Positions 21,502 through 31,843 are shown, numbered from the stretch's first letter. The stretch: DNA of 64,000 bases from Blastococcus saxobsidens DD2 (GCF_000284015.1 NC_016943.1:3079541-3143540), one strand, 5' to 3'. Numbers and translations: made by a program. Notes: generated by a model from the sequence alone, not told the origin.

Positions 21502-23015
21502 TTCCCAACCCGCTGCGCGATCCGCGGGACCGGCGGCTGCCCCGGGTGCCCCAGCCGTGCGCCCTGGTGGTCTTCGGCATCACCGGGGACCTTGCGCGCA
21601 AGAAGCTCCTGCCGGCCGTCTACGACCTCGCCAACCGCGGCCTGCTGCCCACCAACTTCGCGCTGCTCGGCCTCGCCCGCCGGGACTGGGGCGACACGGA
21701 GTTCGCCGAGCTGGCCCGTGAGGCCGCTCGGAAGAATGCCCGGACACCGTGGCGGGAGGAGGTCTGGGACCGGCTCGCCGCCAGCGTGCACTTCGTGCCG
21801 GGCTCGTTCGACGACGACAACGCCTTCGACGAGCTCGCCGGAGCGCTGCAGGAGCTGGAGGGCAGCCACGGCATCGGCGGGAACGCGGCGTTCTACCTGT
21901 CCATCCCGCCGGCGATGTTCCCCGTCGTCCTCAAGCAGATGCAGCGCACCGGGATGGCCGAGAGCACGCCGGGCCGCTGGCGGCGGGTCGTCGTCGAGAA
22001 GCCGTTCGGCGAGGACCTGGCCTCCAGCCGAGAGCTGAATGCGCTGGTCGACTCGGTGTTCTCCGCGGAGGACGTCTTCCGGATCGACCACTACCTGGGC
22101 AAGGAGACCGTCCAGAACCTGCTGGCGCTGCGCTTCGCCAACACCCTGTTCGAGCCCATCTGGAACGGGCACAACGTCGACTCGGTCCAGATCACCATGG
22201 CCGAGGACGTCGGCATCGGCGGCCGGGCCGGCTTCTACGAGAAGACCGGCGCGGCCCGGGACGTGCTGCAGAACCACCTGCTGCAGCTGCTGGCGCTGAC
22301 CGCCATGGAGGAGCCGGTGGAGTTCTCCGCCGAGGAGATCCGCACCGAGAAGCTCAAGGTGCTGCGCGCCGTGTCGCTGCCCGGGGACCTGGGGACGTTC
22401 GCCGTGCGCGGCCAGTACGAGCCGGGCTGGCTGGCCGGCGAGCGGGTCCAGGGCTACCGGGAGGAAGACGGCGTCGACGCGGAGTCGACGACCGAGACCT
22501 ACGCCGCCGTCCGGCTGGGCGTGGAGACCCGCCGCTGGGCCGGGGTGCCGTTCTACCTGCGCACCGGCAAGCGACTGCCCCGCCGGGTCACCGAGATCGC
22601 CCTGGTGTTCAAGCGCGCCCCGCACCTGCCGTTCGCCGACACCGACACCGAGGAGCTCGGCAACAACCAGCTGGTCGTGCGCGTGCAGCCCGACGAAGGG
22701 GTCACCCTCAAGTTCGGGTCCAAGGTACCGGGCAGCGTCATGGAGGTCCGGGACGTCTCCATGGACTTCCTCTACGGCGAGCAGTTCACCGAGTCCAGCC
22801 CGGAGGCCTACGAACGGCTGCTGCTCGACGTCCTCCTCGGCGACGCGACCCTCTTCCCGCGCAATGCCGAGGTCGAGGCCTCCTGGGCCGTGATCGACCC
22901 GCTGGAGGAGTTCTGGTCGGGCACGGCGCCGCACCCGTACCGCGCCGGCGAATGGGGCCCGCGAGCCGCCGAGGAGATGCTCGCCGCCGAAGGCCGCCGT
23001 TGGCGGCGGCCGTGA
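21498..23015 (+). CDS. zwf: glucose-6-phosphate 1-dehydrogenase
   Basis: 505 residues. NADP-linked oxidation of glucose-6-P, first NADPH step of the pentose phosphate pathway. Rossmann motif GITGDLARKK (27-36), VVVEKPFGEDL, active-site block RIDHYLGKETVQN with the catalytic His and Lys, and substrate/structural blocks YLRTGKRLP and ASWAVIDPLEEFW near the end. Likely works with OpcA, encoded downstream. The start lacks a Shine-Dalgarno sequence and overlaps a short upstream frame (21469-21501). The 3' end is a run encoding RRWRRP. Confidence 0.95.
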   Translation: MIPNPLRDPRDRRLPRVPQPCALVVFGITGDLARKKLLPAVYDLANRGLLPTNFALLGLARRDWGDTEFAELAREAARKNARTPWREEVWDRLAASVHFVPGSFDDDNAFDELAGALQELEGSHGIGGNAAFYLSIPPAMFPVVLKQMQRTGMAESTPGRWRRVVVEKPFGEDLASSRELNALVDSVFSAEDVFRIDHYLGKETVQNLLALRFANTLFEPIWNGHNVDSVQITMAEDVGIGGRAGFYEKTGAARDVLQNHLLQLLALTAMEEPVEFSAEEIRTEKLKVLRAVSLPGDLGTFAVRGQYEPGWLAGERVQGYREEDGVDAESTTETYAAVRLGVETRRWAGVPFYLRTGKRLPRRVTEIALVFKRAPHLPFADTDTEELGNNQLVVRVQPDEGVTLKFGSKVPGSVMEVRDVSMDFLYGEQFTESSPEAYERLLLDVLLGDATLFPRNAEVEASWAVIDPLEEFWSGTAPHPYRAGEWGPRAAEEMLAAEGRRWRRP

Positions 23016-23021
23016 GCCCCG

Positions 23022-23055
23022 TGCCCCCAAGGGGCAGAAGAGGCTGTTTCTGCCC
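23022..23055 (+). promoter_or_regulatory. mutually exclusive hairpins in the zwf-opcA spacer
   Basis: Two stems share bases: TGCCCC-CAA-GGGGCA (23022-23036) and GGGCAGAA (23032-23039) with TTCTGCCC (23048-23055), loop GAGGCTGT. Only one can form at a time. They fill the 73-nt spacer just before the opcA ribosome site (CGGAGGAGA). They could be a simple processing/termination site or a switch; the sequence alone does not decide. Confidence 0.4.
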
Positions 23056-23088
23056 ACCCGTGCGCTGCCGTCGATCGGAGGAGACACC

Positions 23089-24126
23089 GTGACGACGTTG
23101 TGGGACACGACTGGATCGGCGGTCGTCAAGGAACTGGCCGCCCAGCGCCGCACCGGAGGGGCGGTGCTCTCCGGGGTGGCGCTCACCCTCGTCGTCGTCG
23201 CCGACGAGAGCCGGGTGGCCGAAGCCGAGGAGGCGGCGACCCACGCCGCCGAGATGCACCCCTGCCGGGTGCTCGTCGTGGTCCGGCGGCAGATCGACGC
23301 GCCGGGCCCGCGGCTGGACGCCGAGGTGGTCATCGGCGGCCGTCTCGGACCGGGCGAGGCGGTGGTGATGCGCATGTACGGGCGGCTCGCCCTGCACGCC
23401 GAGTCGGTGGTGCTGCCGCTGCTGGCCGCCGACGCCCCCGTCGTCACCTGGTGGCACGGGGCTCCCCCCGAGAGGATGGCCACCGATGCGCTGTCCGTCT
23501 TCGCCCACCGCCGGATCACCGACAGCTCGCTGGCCGAGGACCCGCTGACCGCGCTCCGGCTGCGGGCCGAGGACTACGCCCCCGGCGACACCGACCTCGC
23601 CTGGACCCGCACCACCGCGTGGCGGACGGCCCTGGCCTCGACCCTGGACTCGGTGTCGGGACGCCGCGGGGACTCCGTACGGGCGCTCGGTGGATCCATC
23701 CAGGGCGATCCGGGCAACGCCACGGCCCGCCTGCTGGCCGGATGGGTGTCCTCCCGCAGCAGCTGCCCGGTCGACATCACCGAGGATTCGCGCCGCTCGG
23801 GGCCCAGCGGGGTCACGGCGGTGGCGCTGGACCTGGACCACGACGAACGGGTCGAGATCCGCGCCGACCACCGCGGCGGAGCCGTCATCTCGCAGCCGCA
23901 CCGGCCGGACTCCACGGTCGCGCTGCCCGAGCGCGTGCTCGGCGATCTGCTCAGCGAGGAACTGCGCCGGCTCGATCCCGACGAGCCCTACAGCGAGGCC
24001 CTGGAGGCCACGACAGCGGTCCGCGGACTCGCCGATCGCCCGCGGGTCCGGGAACACGTCTGGTTCGACCCCGCCGCCCGCCAGGACACCGACCATCCCA
24101 CCGCACCCGAAGGAGCCACCCCGTGA
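23089..24126 (+). CDS. opcA: glucose-6-phosphate dehydrogenase assembly protein OpcA
   Basis: 345 residues, the OpcA family found beside zwf in cyanobacteria and actinobacteria, where it activates or assembles G6PDH. Recognisable blocks: LTLVVVADE, HPCRVLVVVRR, GGRLGPGEAVVMRMYGRLALH, VLPLLAADAPVVTWWHG, and ITDSSLAEDP; the C-terminal half is more variable. GTG 23089 has CGGAGGAG about 6-7 nt upstream. The stop overlaps the pgl start (GTGA). A histidine/proline tail ends the protein. Confidence 0.93.
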   Translation: MTTLWDTTGSAVVKELAAQRRTGGAVLSGVALTLVVVADESRVAEAEEAATHAAEMHPCRVLVVVRRQIDAPGPRLDAEVVIGGRLGPGEAVVMRMYGRLALHAESVVLPLLAADAPVVTWWHGAPPERMATDALSVFAHRRITDSSLAEDPLTALRLRAEDYAPGDTDLAWTRTTAWRTALASTLDSVSGRRGDSVRALGGSIQGDPGNATARLLAGWVSSRSSCPVDITEDSRRSGPSGVTAVALDLDHDERVEIRADHRGGAVISQPHRPDSTVALPERVLGDLLSEELRRLDPDEPYSEALEATTAVRGLADRPRVREHVWFDPAARQDTDHPTAPEGATP

Positions 24127-24938
24127 GCCACTCCCCCGGCGACCAGGTGTCGGCCGAACTCGCCCAAGGTGAGCGGCCCGTCCCCGACATCGTCATCGAG
24201 CCCGACGGTGACCGGCTCGCCCGGGCGGTGGCCGAGGCGCTGGTCGCCCGGCTCGCGGCTGCGCAGGCGGTGCACGGTACCGCGTCGCTCGTGGTGACCG
24301 GCGGTGGGATCGGGATCGCCGTCCTGGAGCGGGTCGCCGGCCTGGCCGCCGAACCGGTGCGCGAGACGGTCGACTGGACGGCCGTGGACGTCTGGTGGGG
24401 CGATGAGCGATTCGTGCCCGGGGGCGACGCCGAGCGCAACGAGAAGCAGGCCCGTACCGCGCTGCTGGACGTGGTCGGTGTGCCGGCGGCCCGCGTGCAC
24501 GCCATGCCGCCGTCGGACGGGGAGTTCGACGGCCCGGACGAGGCGGCTGCCTGGTACGCCGAGCAGCTCGCCGCCGCGGCGACAGAGGGCGAGAGCCTGC
24601 CCCGGTTCGACGTGCTCCTCCTCGGCATGGGCCCGGAGGGTCACACCGCCTCGATCTTCCCCGACTCCCCCGCCGTGCGGGACGACCGGCCGGTGTTCGC
24701 CGTCCGCGACTGCCCGAAGCCGCCACCCACCCGGGTCAGCCTCGGATTCAGTGCGATCAACCGCGCCGAGGAGGTCTGGATGGTGGTGACCGGCGAGGGC
24801 AAGGCTCCCGCCGTCGCCGCCGCACTGGGCGGTGCGGCACGGGAGGAGCTGCCGGCCGCCGGCGTGCACGGCCGGCGGGCCACCCGGTGGCTGCTGGACG
24901 CAGCCGCCGCCGCCCACCTGCCCCGCAGCGGGGCCTGA
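24123..24938 (+). CDS. pgl: 6-phosphogluconolactonase
   Basis: 271 residues, DevB/SOL-type lactonase that hydrolyses 6-phosphogluconolactone made by Zwf. Motifs: LVVTGGGIG near the N-terminal phosphate site, VWWGDERFVPGGDAERNEK, LLLGMGPEGHTASIFPDSP with the conserved His, and MVVTGEGKA. GTG 24123 overlaps the opcA stop (GTGA) and has AAGGAG upstream; about 25 residues precede the usual domain start. Last gene of the operon; only 3 nt separate it from convergent rbpA. Confidence 0.95.
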   Translation: MSHSPGDQVSAELAQGERPVPDIVIEPDGDRLARAVAEALVARLAAAQAVHGTASLVVTGGGIGIAVLERVAGLAAEPVRETVDWTAVDVWWGDERFVPGGDAERNEKQARTALLDVVGVPAARVHAMPPSDGEFDGPDEAAAWYAEQLAAAATEGESLPRFDVLLLGMGPEGHTASIFPDSPAVRDDRPVFAVRDCPKPPPTRVSLGFSAINRAEEVWMVVTGEGKAPAVAAALGGAAREELPAAGVHGRRATRWLLDAAAAAHLPRSGA

Positions 24939-24941
24939 TCC

Positions 24942-25283
24942 TCAGCCGCCGCGGCGGACCCGGAGCCGGTCGAGCGCCTCCTGGAGCAGGGCATCGCCGT
25001 CGGCGTCGCTGCGCCGCTCGCGCACGTAGGCGAGGTGCGTCTTGTACGGCTCGATCCGCGGCACCGGCGGCGGAGCCGTTTGGTCCTGCCCGGCCGGTAG
25101 CCCGCAGCGGGGGCAGTCCCAGAACTCGGGGACGTCGGCCTCGCGGGCGAGGATCACCCGCGTCTCGTGCCCGTTCGCGCACCAGAACGGGATGCGCCGC
25201 CGGGGCGCGGACTCCCCGCGCTCGACCTCGCCCATCGGCCCCGCGCCGACCCGGCTACCCCGGATCGCGTTCCCACCAGCCAC
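24942..25283 (-). CDS. rbpA: RNA polymerase-binding protein RbpA
   Basis: 113 residues, actinobacteria-specific transcription activator that binds RNA polymerase and the primary sigma factor. N-terminal AGGNAIRGSRVGAGPMGE is invariant in the family; the core domain has FWCANGHETRVILA and WDCPRCGLPAG (Cys/His pattern), then the basic linker ending RIEPYKTHLAYVRERRS and the sigma-interaction helix ALLQEALDRLR. GTG 25283 is fixed by family alignment and GGGGG upstream. A TAGACT -10-like box lies on the minus strand about 55-60 nt before the start. Here it lies between pgl and secG, on the minus strand. Confidence 0.95.
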   Translation of the reverse strand: MAGGNAIRGSRVGAGPMGEVERGESAPRRRIPFWCANGHETRVILAREADVPEFWDCPRCGLPAGQDQTAPPPVPRIEPYKTHLAYVRERRSDADGDALLQEALDRLRVRRGG

Positions 25284-25364
25284 GTCTGCCCCCTGATCGT
25301 CGGTCCGGGTGCGGCGGCGCTGACCACCGTGCGGGCAGTCTAGGGCCTGACGGGCCACTCCCCG

Positions 25365-25389
25365 GTCACGATTGCGCGCCGATCGTGAC
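25365..25389. terminator. hairpin downstream of secG
   Basis: Perfect 8-bp stem GTCACGAT (25365-25372) / ATCGTGAC (25382-25389) with a 9-nt loop, 24 nt past the secG stop and upstream of rbpA. Probable secG terminator. Confidence 0.45.
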
Positions 25390-25412
25390 GCCGATCACGG
25401 GCGGGGGTCAGG

Positions 25413-25649
25413 TCAGGCCTGGATTTTGATCAGGATGCCCAGACCCACGATGCACACCGTCCAGATCAGCGCGGTGAACACGGTCAGCCGGTTGAGGTTC
25501 TTCTCCACCACCGACGACCCGGACAGCGAGGAGGAGGCTGCACCACCGAACATCGACGACAGCCCGCCACCCTTGCCGCGGTGCAGCAGGATCAGCACGA
25601 TGAGGAGCAGGCTGCTCAGGACCAGCAGCACATTGAGGACCAGCTCCAT
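25413..25649 (-). CDS. secG: preprotein translocase subunit SecG
   Basis: 78 residues with two membrane helices (VLNVLLVLSSLLLIVLILLH and VFTALIWTVCIVGLGILI) joined by the conserved cytoplasmic loop RGKGGGLSSMFGG. It is the accessory subunit of the SecYEG export channel. GAGAGG about 5 nt upstream supports the ATG at 25649. It sits downstream of the glycolytic genes, as in most actinobacteria, but with a substrate-binding protein gene in between. Confidence 0.95.
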   Translation of the reverse strand: MELVLNVLLVLSSLLLIVLILLHRGKGGGLSSMFGGAASSSLSGSSVVEKNLNRLTVFTALIWTVCIVGLGILIKIQA

Positions 25650-25730
25650 TGACCTCTCCGGAAGGCTCGACGACCGGCGACGGACGCCAGCTCTCGCATC
25701 GAGCCTAGCCGACGGGCGGCCGGCAACCGG

Positions 25731-27509
25731 TCAGCGGACCCCGGCAGTCGCCACGTCGTAGCCGTCGTAGGGCCGCATGACCAGGCCGTTGCGCAGTCGC
25801 TGACCGGAGATCAGCTGGATCCGGGTCTCGGCCAGGGGGATGTACGCCGCGCGCGCCCGGGCGGCCTCGGCGACCTCCGCCCACTGGGCCTCCCCCGCCT
25901 TCGCCCGGTCGACGAGCGCGTTGATCTCGGGGTCGTCCAGCCGCGCGTAGTTGGGGTTGCCGACGTTCGCGATGCTGCGACCGTCGACGAGCGGCACGAG
26001 GAAGGACGCGGGAGTCGGCAGGTCGGGGGTGCGCGTGGCAAGCACCAGCCCGTAACCGCTGCTCGCGACGTTGGCCGGGTTGCCCACCTCGGTGGCGTAG
26101 AACGTCGCCGGGTCGAGCGGGCGCACCTCGGCGTCGATCCCTACCGCACCGAGCTGCACGGCGATCTCCTCGGCGACGTCGACGCTGCTGGCGACGTCCG
26201 GCACGGCCAGCACGGTGGCGAACCCCTCGGGCCGGCCGCACCTCTCCAGCGCAGCGCCGGCCGCGTCCGGGTCCGGCTCGGCCTCGGTGTCCTCCGGACC
26301 ACCCTCCATCGCGCGGGGCCACAACTGGGTGGTCCGTACCGCGTCGACCGCCCCGCCCAGCACCGTCTGCACGCCGCGCCGGTCGATCGCCGCGGCGACG
26401 GCCGCCCGGCAGTCCGGGTTGTCCATGGGGGCCACGTCGGTCGGCAGGGCCAGCACCCGGACCGCCCCGGTCGTCACGTCGTCGACCCGGACCAGCAGGT
26501 CCTCGTCAGCGTCCTCAGCGGTCAACCGGGCCGTCGTCGCGGGCTGCACCCCGGCCCCCGAGATGTCGATGTCCGCGGAACCGGCCAGCAGCGCCTGGTC
26601 ACGCGCCAGGCCGGACAGTCCGGTCCGGACGACCACGCTGTCGGGCAGTGCGGTCCGGACCTCGTCGGTCGCCGGGTCCCACTGCGGGTTGCGCTCCAGC
26701 AGGATGCCGGTCTCCGGGTCCACCGAGCTGATGGCGTAGGGGCCGGACGACACCGGGGCCCGGCCGTACTCGGCGCCGGTGTCGGCCTCGGCCGGTACCG
26801 GACTGCTCGACGGGAGCGCCAGGACGTACGGGAAGTTCGGCTGGGGTGCGCGCAGCCGGAAGATGATCGTGCGGTCGTCGGGGGTCTCGATGGCGTTCAG
26901 GTCCGGGTCGTCCTCCTCGGTCGAGTACGGCCCGGGGTACGGGTTCGCCGGGTCGTCCAGCAGATCGACGACGTAGGTCGGCCCCCCGACGATCACGTCG
27001 GAGGCGAAGGAGCGCTGGATGCCGTACTTGACGTCCTGGCTGGTGATCGGCCGGCCGTTCTCGAACCGCACCCCCTCCTTGAGGGTGTAGGTCCAGCTGA
27101 GCCCGTCCTCGGAGACCGTGCCGAGGTCGGTGGCCAGGTCCGGGACCAGTTCCGCCGTGGCCCCCGGCTCGCTGGCGAAGGTGACCAGCGTGCGGGTGTA
27201 GAGCCGCATGAGGTTCCAGACCCCGGGCAGGTAGGACCGCTGCGGATCCAGGCTGTCGATGGCCGGGGCGACCACGCGGAGGGTGCCGCCGGGCTCGTCC
27301 GACGGGGACCGGACACCCTCGACACCCGCGTCGGGACCGTCACCCAGCACCGGGAGGTCGGCCCGCCCTCCGCCACCGCCCAGGCAGCTCACGGCGACCA
27401 CGAGCACGGAGACGACGACGGCAGCCGAACCGAGCAGACGCCGGCTCGGCCGGTCCCGCAGCCACGCGGGCAGCCGATCGGCCAGCCGCTCCAAGGTCTG
27501 CTGCACCAC
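25731..27509 (-). CDS. peptide/nickel-type ABC transporter substrate-binding lipoprotein
   Basis: 592 residues, SBP family 5. An N-terminal cytoplasmic stretch (VQQTLERLADRLPAW) precedes a membrane segment and lipobox VAVSC (Cys about 42), so it is anchored outside. The mature part has GGTLRVVAPAIDSLDPQRSY, WTYTLKEGVRFENGRPITSQDVKYGIQRS (family core, given here in two contiguous blocks) and a C-terminal PLAETRIQLISG. No permease or ATPase genes are nearby, so it is an orphan; ligand unknown. Start GTG 27509 touches the hairpin that ends tpiA, so its ribosome site (GCAGCAG) lies inside that stem. Confidence 0.88.
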   Translation of the reverse strand: MVQQTLERLADRLPAWLRDRPSRRLLGSAAVVVSVLVVAVSCLGGGGGRADLPVLGDGPDAGVEGVRSPSDEPGGTLRVVAPAIDSLDPQRSYLPGVWNLMRLYTRTLVTFASEPGATAELVPDLATDLGTVSEDGLSWTYTLKEGVRFENGRPITSQDVKYGIQRSFASDVIVGGPTYVVDLLDDPANPYPGPYSTEEDDPDLNAIETPDDRTIIFRLRAPQPNFPYVLALPSSSPVPAEADTGAEYGRAPVSSGPYAISSVDPETGILLERNPQWDPATDEVRTALPDSVVVRTGLSGLARDQALLAGSADIDISGAGVQPATTARLTAEDADEDLLVRVDDVTTGAVRVLALPTDVAPMDNPDCRAAVAAAIDRRGVQTVLGGAVDAVRTTQLWPRAMEGGPEDTEAEPDPDAAGAALERCGRPEGFATVLAVPDVASSVDVAEEIAVQLGAVGIDAEVRPLDPATFYATEVGNPANVASSGYGLVLATRTPDLPTPASFLVPLVDGRSIANVGNPNYARLDDPEINALVDRAKAGEAQWAEVAEAARARAAYIPLAETRIQLISGQRLRNGLVMRPYDGYDVATAGVR

Positions 27510-27553
27510 CTGCTGCCCGCCTCCACGCGTGTCCGGCCGGCGGCGGGCAGCAG
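27510..27553. terminator. 12-bp hairpin between tpiA and the substrate-binding protein gene
   Basis: Perfect arms CTGCTGCCCGCC (27510-27521) and GGCGGGCAGCAG (27542-27553), 20-nt loop. It starts 3 nt past the tpiA stop, so it should end the gap-pgk-tpiA transcript. On the minus strand its 3' arm abuts the next start codon. Confidence 0.6.
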
Positions 27554-27556
27554 GGT

Positions 27557-28408
27557 TCAGCTACCGCCGGCGGCGATCCGACAGATCTGGGCGAACTCGT
27601 CGGCGTCCAGGCTGGCACCACCGACGAGCGCACCGTCGATGTCCGCCCCGGCCAGGATCCCGGCCGTGTTGGCGGCCTTCACCGACCCGCCGTAGAGGAT
27701 ACGGACGGACTGAGCCGTCTCGGTGCCGAAGCGCTCGGCGAGCCGCGCCCGCAGAGCACCGCAGACCTCCTGCGCGTCCTCGGGGGTGGCCACCTCGCCG
27801 GTGCCGATCGCCCACACCGGCTCGTAGGCGATGACGAGCCCGCCACCCGGCCCAGCACCGATCCCGGTGCCGTCCCCCGGCGCGGTCAGCTGCTCGGCGG
27901 TCAGCCCCTCGAGCGCGGCGTCCAGCTGACCGGTGCAGTGCGCGACGTGCGTGCCCGCCCGGCGGACGTCGAGCCCCTCCCCGACGCAGAGGATCGGCAC
28001 GATGCCGTGGCGCAGCGCCGCGTTCACCTTGGCCGCGACGACGGCGTCGTCCTCCCCGTGCAGCGCCCGGCGCTCCGAGTGCCCGACCGCGACGTAGCTG
28101 CAGCCCAGAGCGCTGAGCATCCCGCCGCTGACCTCACCGGTGTACGCGCCGGAGTCCGCTGCTGCGAGGTCCTGCGCGCCGTACCCGATGCCCAGCTTGT
28201 CGCCGGTGACCAGCGTCTGCACGCTGCGCAGCGCCGTGAACGGCGGGAGGACGACGACCTCGGCGGTGTCGAGCTCATTCTCCTTGAGCGAGAACACCAC
28301 CTTCTGGACCAGGCCGATGGCCTCCAGGTGGGTCATGTGCATCTTCCAGTTGCCGGCGATCAACGGCCGGCGGCCCTCCCGGGCCCGGGAACGGTCGCTG
28401 CGTGCCAT
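27557..28408 (-). CDS. tpiA: triosephosphate isomerase
   Basis: 283 residues, slightly long for the family because of an N-terminal basic tag ([14 protein letters not shown]). Catalytic residues: Lys22 in AGNWKMH, His in [10 protein letters not shown], Glu in [12 protein letters not shown]; phosphate loop [11 protein letters not shown] and VGGASL. Interconverts DHAP and glyceraldehyde-3-P. The ATG is 1 nt after the pgk stop, with GGGGGAG overlapping the end of pgk, so the two are coupled. Last gene of gap-pgk-tpiA. Confidence 0.97.
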   Translation of the reverse strand: MARSDRSRAREGRRPLIAGNWKMHMTHLEAIGLVQKVVFSLKENELDTAEVVVLPPFTALRSVQTLVTGDKLGIGYGAQDLAAADSGAYTGEVSGGMLSALGCSYVAVGHSERRALHGEDDAVVAAKVNAALRHGIVPILCVGEGLDVRRAGTHVAHCTGQLDAALEGLTAEQLTAPGDGTGIGAGPGGGLVIAYEPVWAIGTGEVATPEDAQEVCGALRARLAERFGTETAQSVRILYGGSVKAANTAGILAGADIDGALVGGASLDADEFAQICRIAAGGS

Positions 28409-28409
28409 C

Positions 28410-29615
28410 TCACTCCCCCGCTCGGTCGGCCAACACGGCGAGGCCCGGCAGTTCCCGGCCCTCCAGGTACTCCAGCGATGCGCCGCCACCGGTGCTGATG
28501 TGGCCGTAGGCGTCCTCGTCGAGACCCAGGGCCCGCACCGCGGCCGCCGAGTCACCACCGCCGACGACCGAGAGTCCGGCCACCGCGGCGACCGCCTGGG
28601 CGACGCCGCGGGTACCGGCCTGAAAAGGTGCCAGCTCGAAGACGCCCATCGGGCCGTTCCAGAAGACCGTGCGGGCGTCGCCCAGCGTCGAGCCGAAGAT
28701 CTCGACGGTGCGCGGGCCGACGTCCAGGCCCAGCTGCCCGTCCGGGATCTCCGCCACCGGGACGATGGTGGTCTCGGCCTCGGCGCTGAACTCGGGGGCG
28801 CACACGACGTCGACCGGCAGCACGATGCGGTCGCCTGCCTCGGCCAGCAGCCTGCGGCAGGTGTCGACCCGGTCGGCCTCGAGCAGCGACTTCCCGACCC
28901 CGTGGCCCTGGGCGGCGAGGAACGTGAAGCACATGCCCCCGCCGACCAGCAGCCGGTCGACCTTGGGCAGCAGCGCCTCGATGACCGCCAGCTTGTCGCT
29001 GACCTTGGAGCCACCGAGCACGACCACGTAGGGCCGCGCCGGGTCGGTGGTCAACCGGGTGAGGACCTCGAGCTCGCGGGCCACCAGCCGGCCGGCCACG
29101 TGCGGGAGGCGCTCGGCGACGTCGAACACCGATGCGTGCTTGCGGTGCACCGCACCGAAGGCGTCGTCGACGTAGACGTCGGCCAGGGCGGCCAGCCGAT
29201 CGGCCAGCTCGCCGCGCTCGGCGTCGTCCTTCGACGTCTCGGCCGCCTCGAACCGGACGTTCTCCAGCAGCAGGACGTCACCGTCACCGAGGGCGTCGGT
29301 CTTGGCCCGTGCGTCGTCCCCGGCCACGTCGGCGGCCAGCGGCACCGAGGCATCCAGCAGCTCTCCCAGGCGCGCGGCGACCGGCGCCAAGGAGAACTGC
29401 GGGTCCGGCGTGCCCTTGGGCCGGCCGAGGTGTGCGGCCACGACCACCCGCGCACCGGCGTCACGCAGGGCCTGCAGGGTCGGCAGGCTGGCGCGGATCC
29501 GGCCGTCGTCGGTGATGGTGCCGGTCGTCTTGTCCAGCGGGACGTTCAGGTCGGCGCGCAGCAGCACGCGGCGACCCGAGACGCCCTCGGCGAGGAGGTC
29601 GTCGAGAGAGCGCAT
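28410..29615 (-). CDS. pgk: phosphoglycerate kinase
   Basis: 401 residues. ATP-forming glycolytic kinase. N-domain [13 protein letters not shown] and [26 protein letters not shown]-domain [20 protein letters not shown], then [10 protein letters not shown] and [25 protein letters not shown] for nucleotide binding. The ATG is 2 nt past the gap stop and has no Shine-Dalgarno sequence (CCCTCTGACC precedes it), so its translation most likely depends on ribosomes finishing gap. Confidence 0.97.
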   Translation of the reverse strand: MRSLDDLLAEGVSGRRVLLRADLNVPLDKTTGTITDDGRIRASLPTLQALRDAGARVVVAAHLGRPKGTPDPQFSLAPVAARLGELLDASVPLAADVAGDDARAKTDALGDGDVLLLENVRFEAAETSKDDAERGELADRLAALADVYVDDAFGAVHRKHASVFDVAERLPHVAGRLVARELEVLTRLTTDPARPYVVVLGGSKVSDKLAVIEALLPKVDRLLVGGGMCFTFLAAQGHGVGKSLLEADRVDTCRRLLAEAGDRIVLPVDVVCAPEFSAEAETTIVPVAEIPDGQLGLDVGPRTVEIFGSTLGDARTVFWNGPMGVFELAPFQAGTRGVAQAVAAVAGLSVVGGGDSAAAVRALGLDEDAYGHISTGGGASLEYLEGRELPGLAVLADRAGE

Positions 29616-29617
29616 GG

Positions 29618-30691
<1,074 letters not shown>

Positions 30692-30716
30692 CTATCGGTC
30701 GGGCTCCGCCCCGGCT

Positions 30717-30743
30717 CCCGGTCGCCCCGTTCGGGCGACCGGG
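30717..30743. terminator. 11-bp hairpin in the whiA-gap spacer
   Basis: Perfect arms CCCGGTCGCCC (30717-30727) and GGGCGACCGGG (30733-30743) with loop CGTTC. Second of two tandem hairpins downstream of whiA. No T-tract. Confidence 0.45.
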
Positions 30744-30761
30744 TCAGCGGAGCCGGACGCG

Positions 30762-30811
30762 CCGAGATCGCCGATCCCGCACGGGAGGCCATGCGGGATC
30801 GGCGATCTCGG
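30762..30811. terminator. 20-bp perfect hairpin downstream of whiA
   Basis: Arms CCGAGATCGCCGATCCCGCA (30762-30781) and its exact complement (30792-30811), 10-nt loop CGGGAGGCCA. It begins about 50 nt past the whiA stop. The stem is unusually long and perfect for a terminator, so a repeat-element origin is also possible. Confidence 0.55.
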
Positions 30812-30862
30812 GGAACCGGGGTGGTCCCGCCCCGAGCGTTCCGAGGGCGGGCAGGCGTCGTG

Positions 30863-31843
30863 CTACTGGGCCAGCATGTCGTCGGTGACGACGGATTCCG
30901 TGTCCGGGATGCCGAGGTCCTTGGCGCGCTTGTCGGCCATGGCCAGCAGTCGCCGGATCCGGCCGGCGACGGCGTCCTTGGTCATCGGGGGGTCGGCGCG
31001 CTGCCCGAGCTCCTCCAGCGACGCCTGCCCGAACTCCAGCCGGAGCCGGCCGGCGACCAGCAGGTGCTCCGGGGCGTCCTCGCCGAGGATCTCCAGCGCG
31101 CGCTCGACCCGGGCACTGGCGGCCACGGCGGCCCGCGCGGAACGGCGCAGGTTCGCGTCGTCGAAGTTGGCCAGCCGGTTGGCGGTCGCCCGGACCTCAC
31201 GGCGCATCCGCCGCTCCTCCCAGGCCAGCACCGCGTCGTGGGCGCCCATCCGGGTGAGCAGCTGGCTGATCGCCTCGCCGTCCCGGATGACGACCCGGTC
31301 GATACCGCGCACCTCCCGGGCCTTGGCCGGGATGCCCAGGCGCCGGGCGGCGCCGACCAGCGCCATGGCCGCTTCCGGCCCCGGGCAGGTCACCTCCAGC
31401 GACGAGGAACGACCGGGCTCGGTCAGCGAGCCGTGCGCCAGGAAGGCGCCACGCCAGGCCGCCTCGGCGTCGTTGATGCTGCCCGACACCACCGAGGGGG
31501 GCAGCCCACGCACCGGGCGCCCGCGCTGGTCCACCAGGCCGGTCTGCCGGGCGAGCCCCTCGCCGTGCTTCGCGATGCGGACGAGGTAGCGCACGCCGCG
31601 GCGGATGTTGCCGCCGGCCAGGACGCTCACACCGCTGGTGTAGCCGTACACCTCGCTGATGTCCCGGCGCAGTCGCCGGGCCACCGACCCGGTGTCCAGC
31701 TCCGCCTCGATGACCACCCGCCCACCGACGATGTGCAGGCCGCCGGAGAACCGCAGCAGAGCGGTCACCTCGGCCTTGCGCTCCGAGGTCTTCGTGCACT
31801 CCACCCTGGAGAGCTCGTCCTTCACCATGGCGGTCATCGCCAT
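30863..31843 (-). CDS. whiA: DNA-binding protein WhiA
   Basis: 326 residues. N-terminal domain related to LAGLIDADG homing endonucleases but without catalytic function ([20 protein letters not shown], then [15 protein letters not shown]), and C-terminal HTH ([31 protein letters not shown], quoted in parts: the recognition part is [13 protein letters not shown]). In Streptomyces it works with WhiB in sporulation; in Gram-positives generally it affects division. ATG 31843 fits the family start MAMTA; a GGGGGTGG lies upstream. Follows yvcK-rapZ-uvrC as in most Gram-positives, after a 134-nt gap. Confidence 0.95.
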   Translation of the reverse strand: MAMTAMVKDELSRVECTKTSERKAEVTALLRFSGGLHIVGGRVVIEAELDTGSVARRLRRDISEVYGYTSGVSVLAGGNIRRGVRYLVRIAKHGEGLARQTGLVDQRGRPVRGLPPSVVSGSINDAEAAWRGAFLAHGSLTEPGRSSSLEVTCPGPEAAMALVGAARRLGIPAKAREVRGIDRVVIRDGEAISQLLTRMGAHDAVLAWEERRMRREVRATANRLANFDDANLRRSARAAVAASARVERALEILGEDAPEHLLVAGRLRLEFGQASLEELGQRADPPMTKDAVAGRIRRLLAMADKRAKDLGIPDTESVVTDDMLAQ

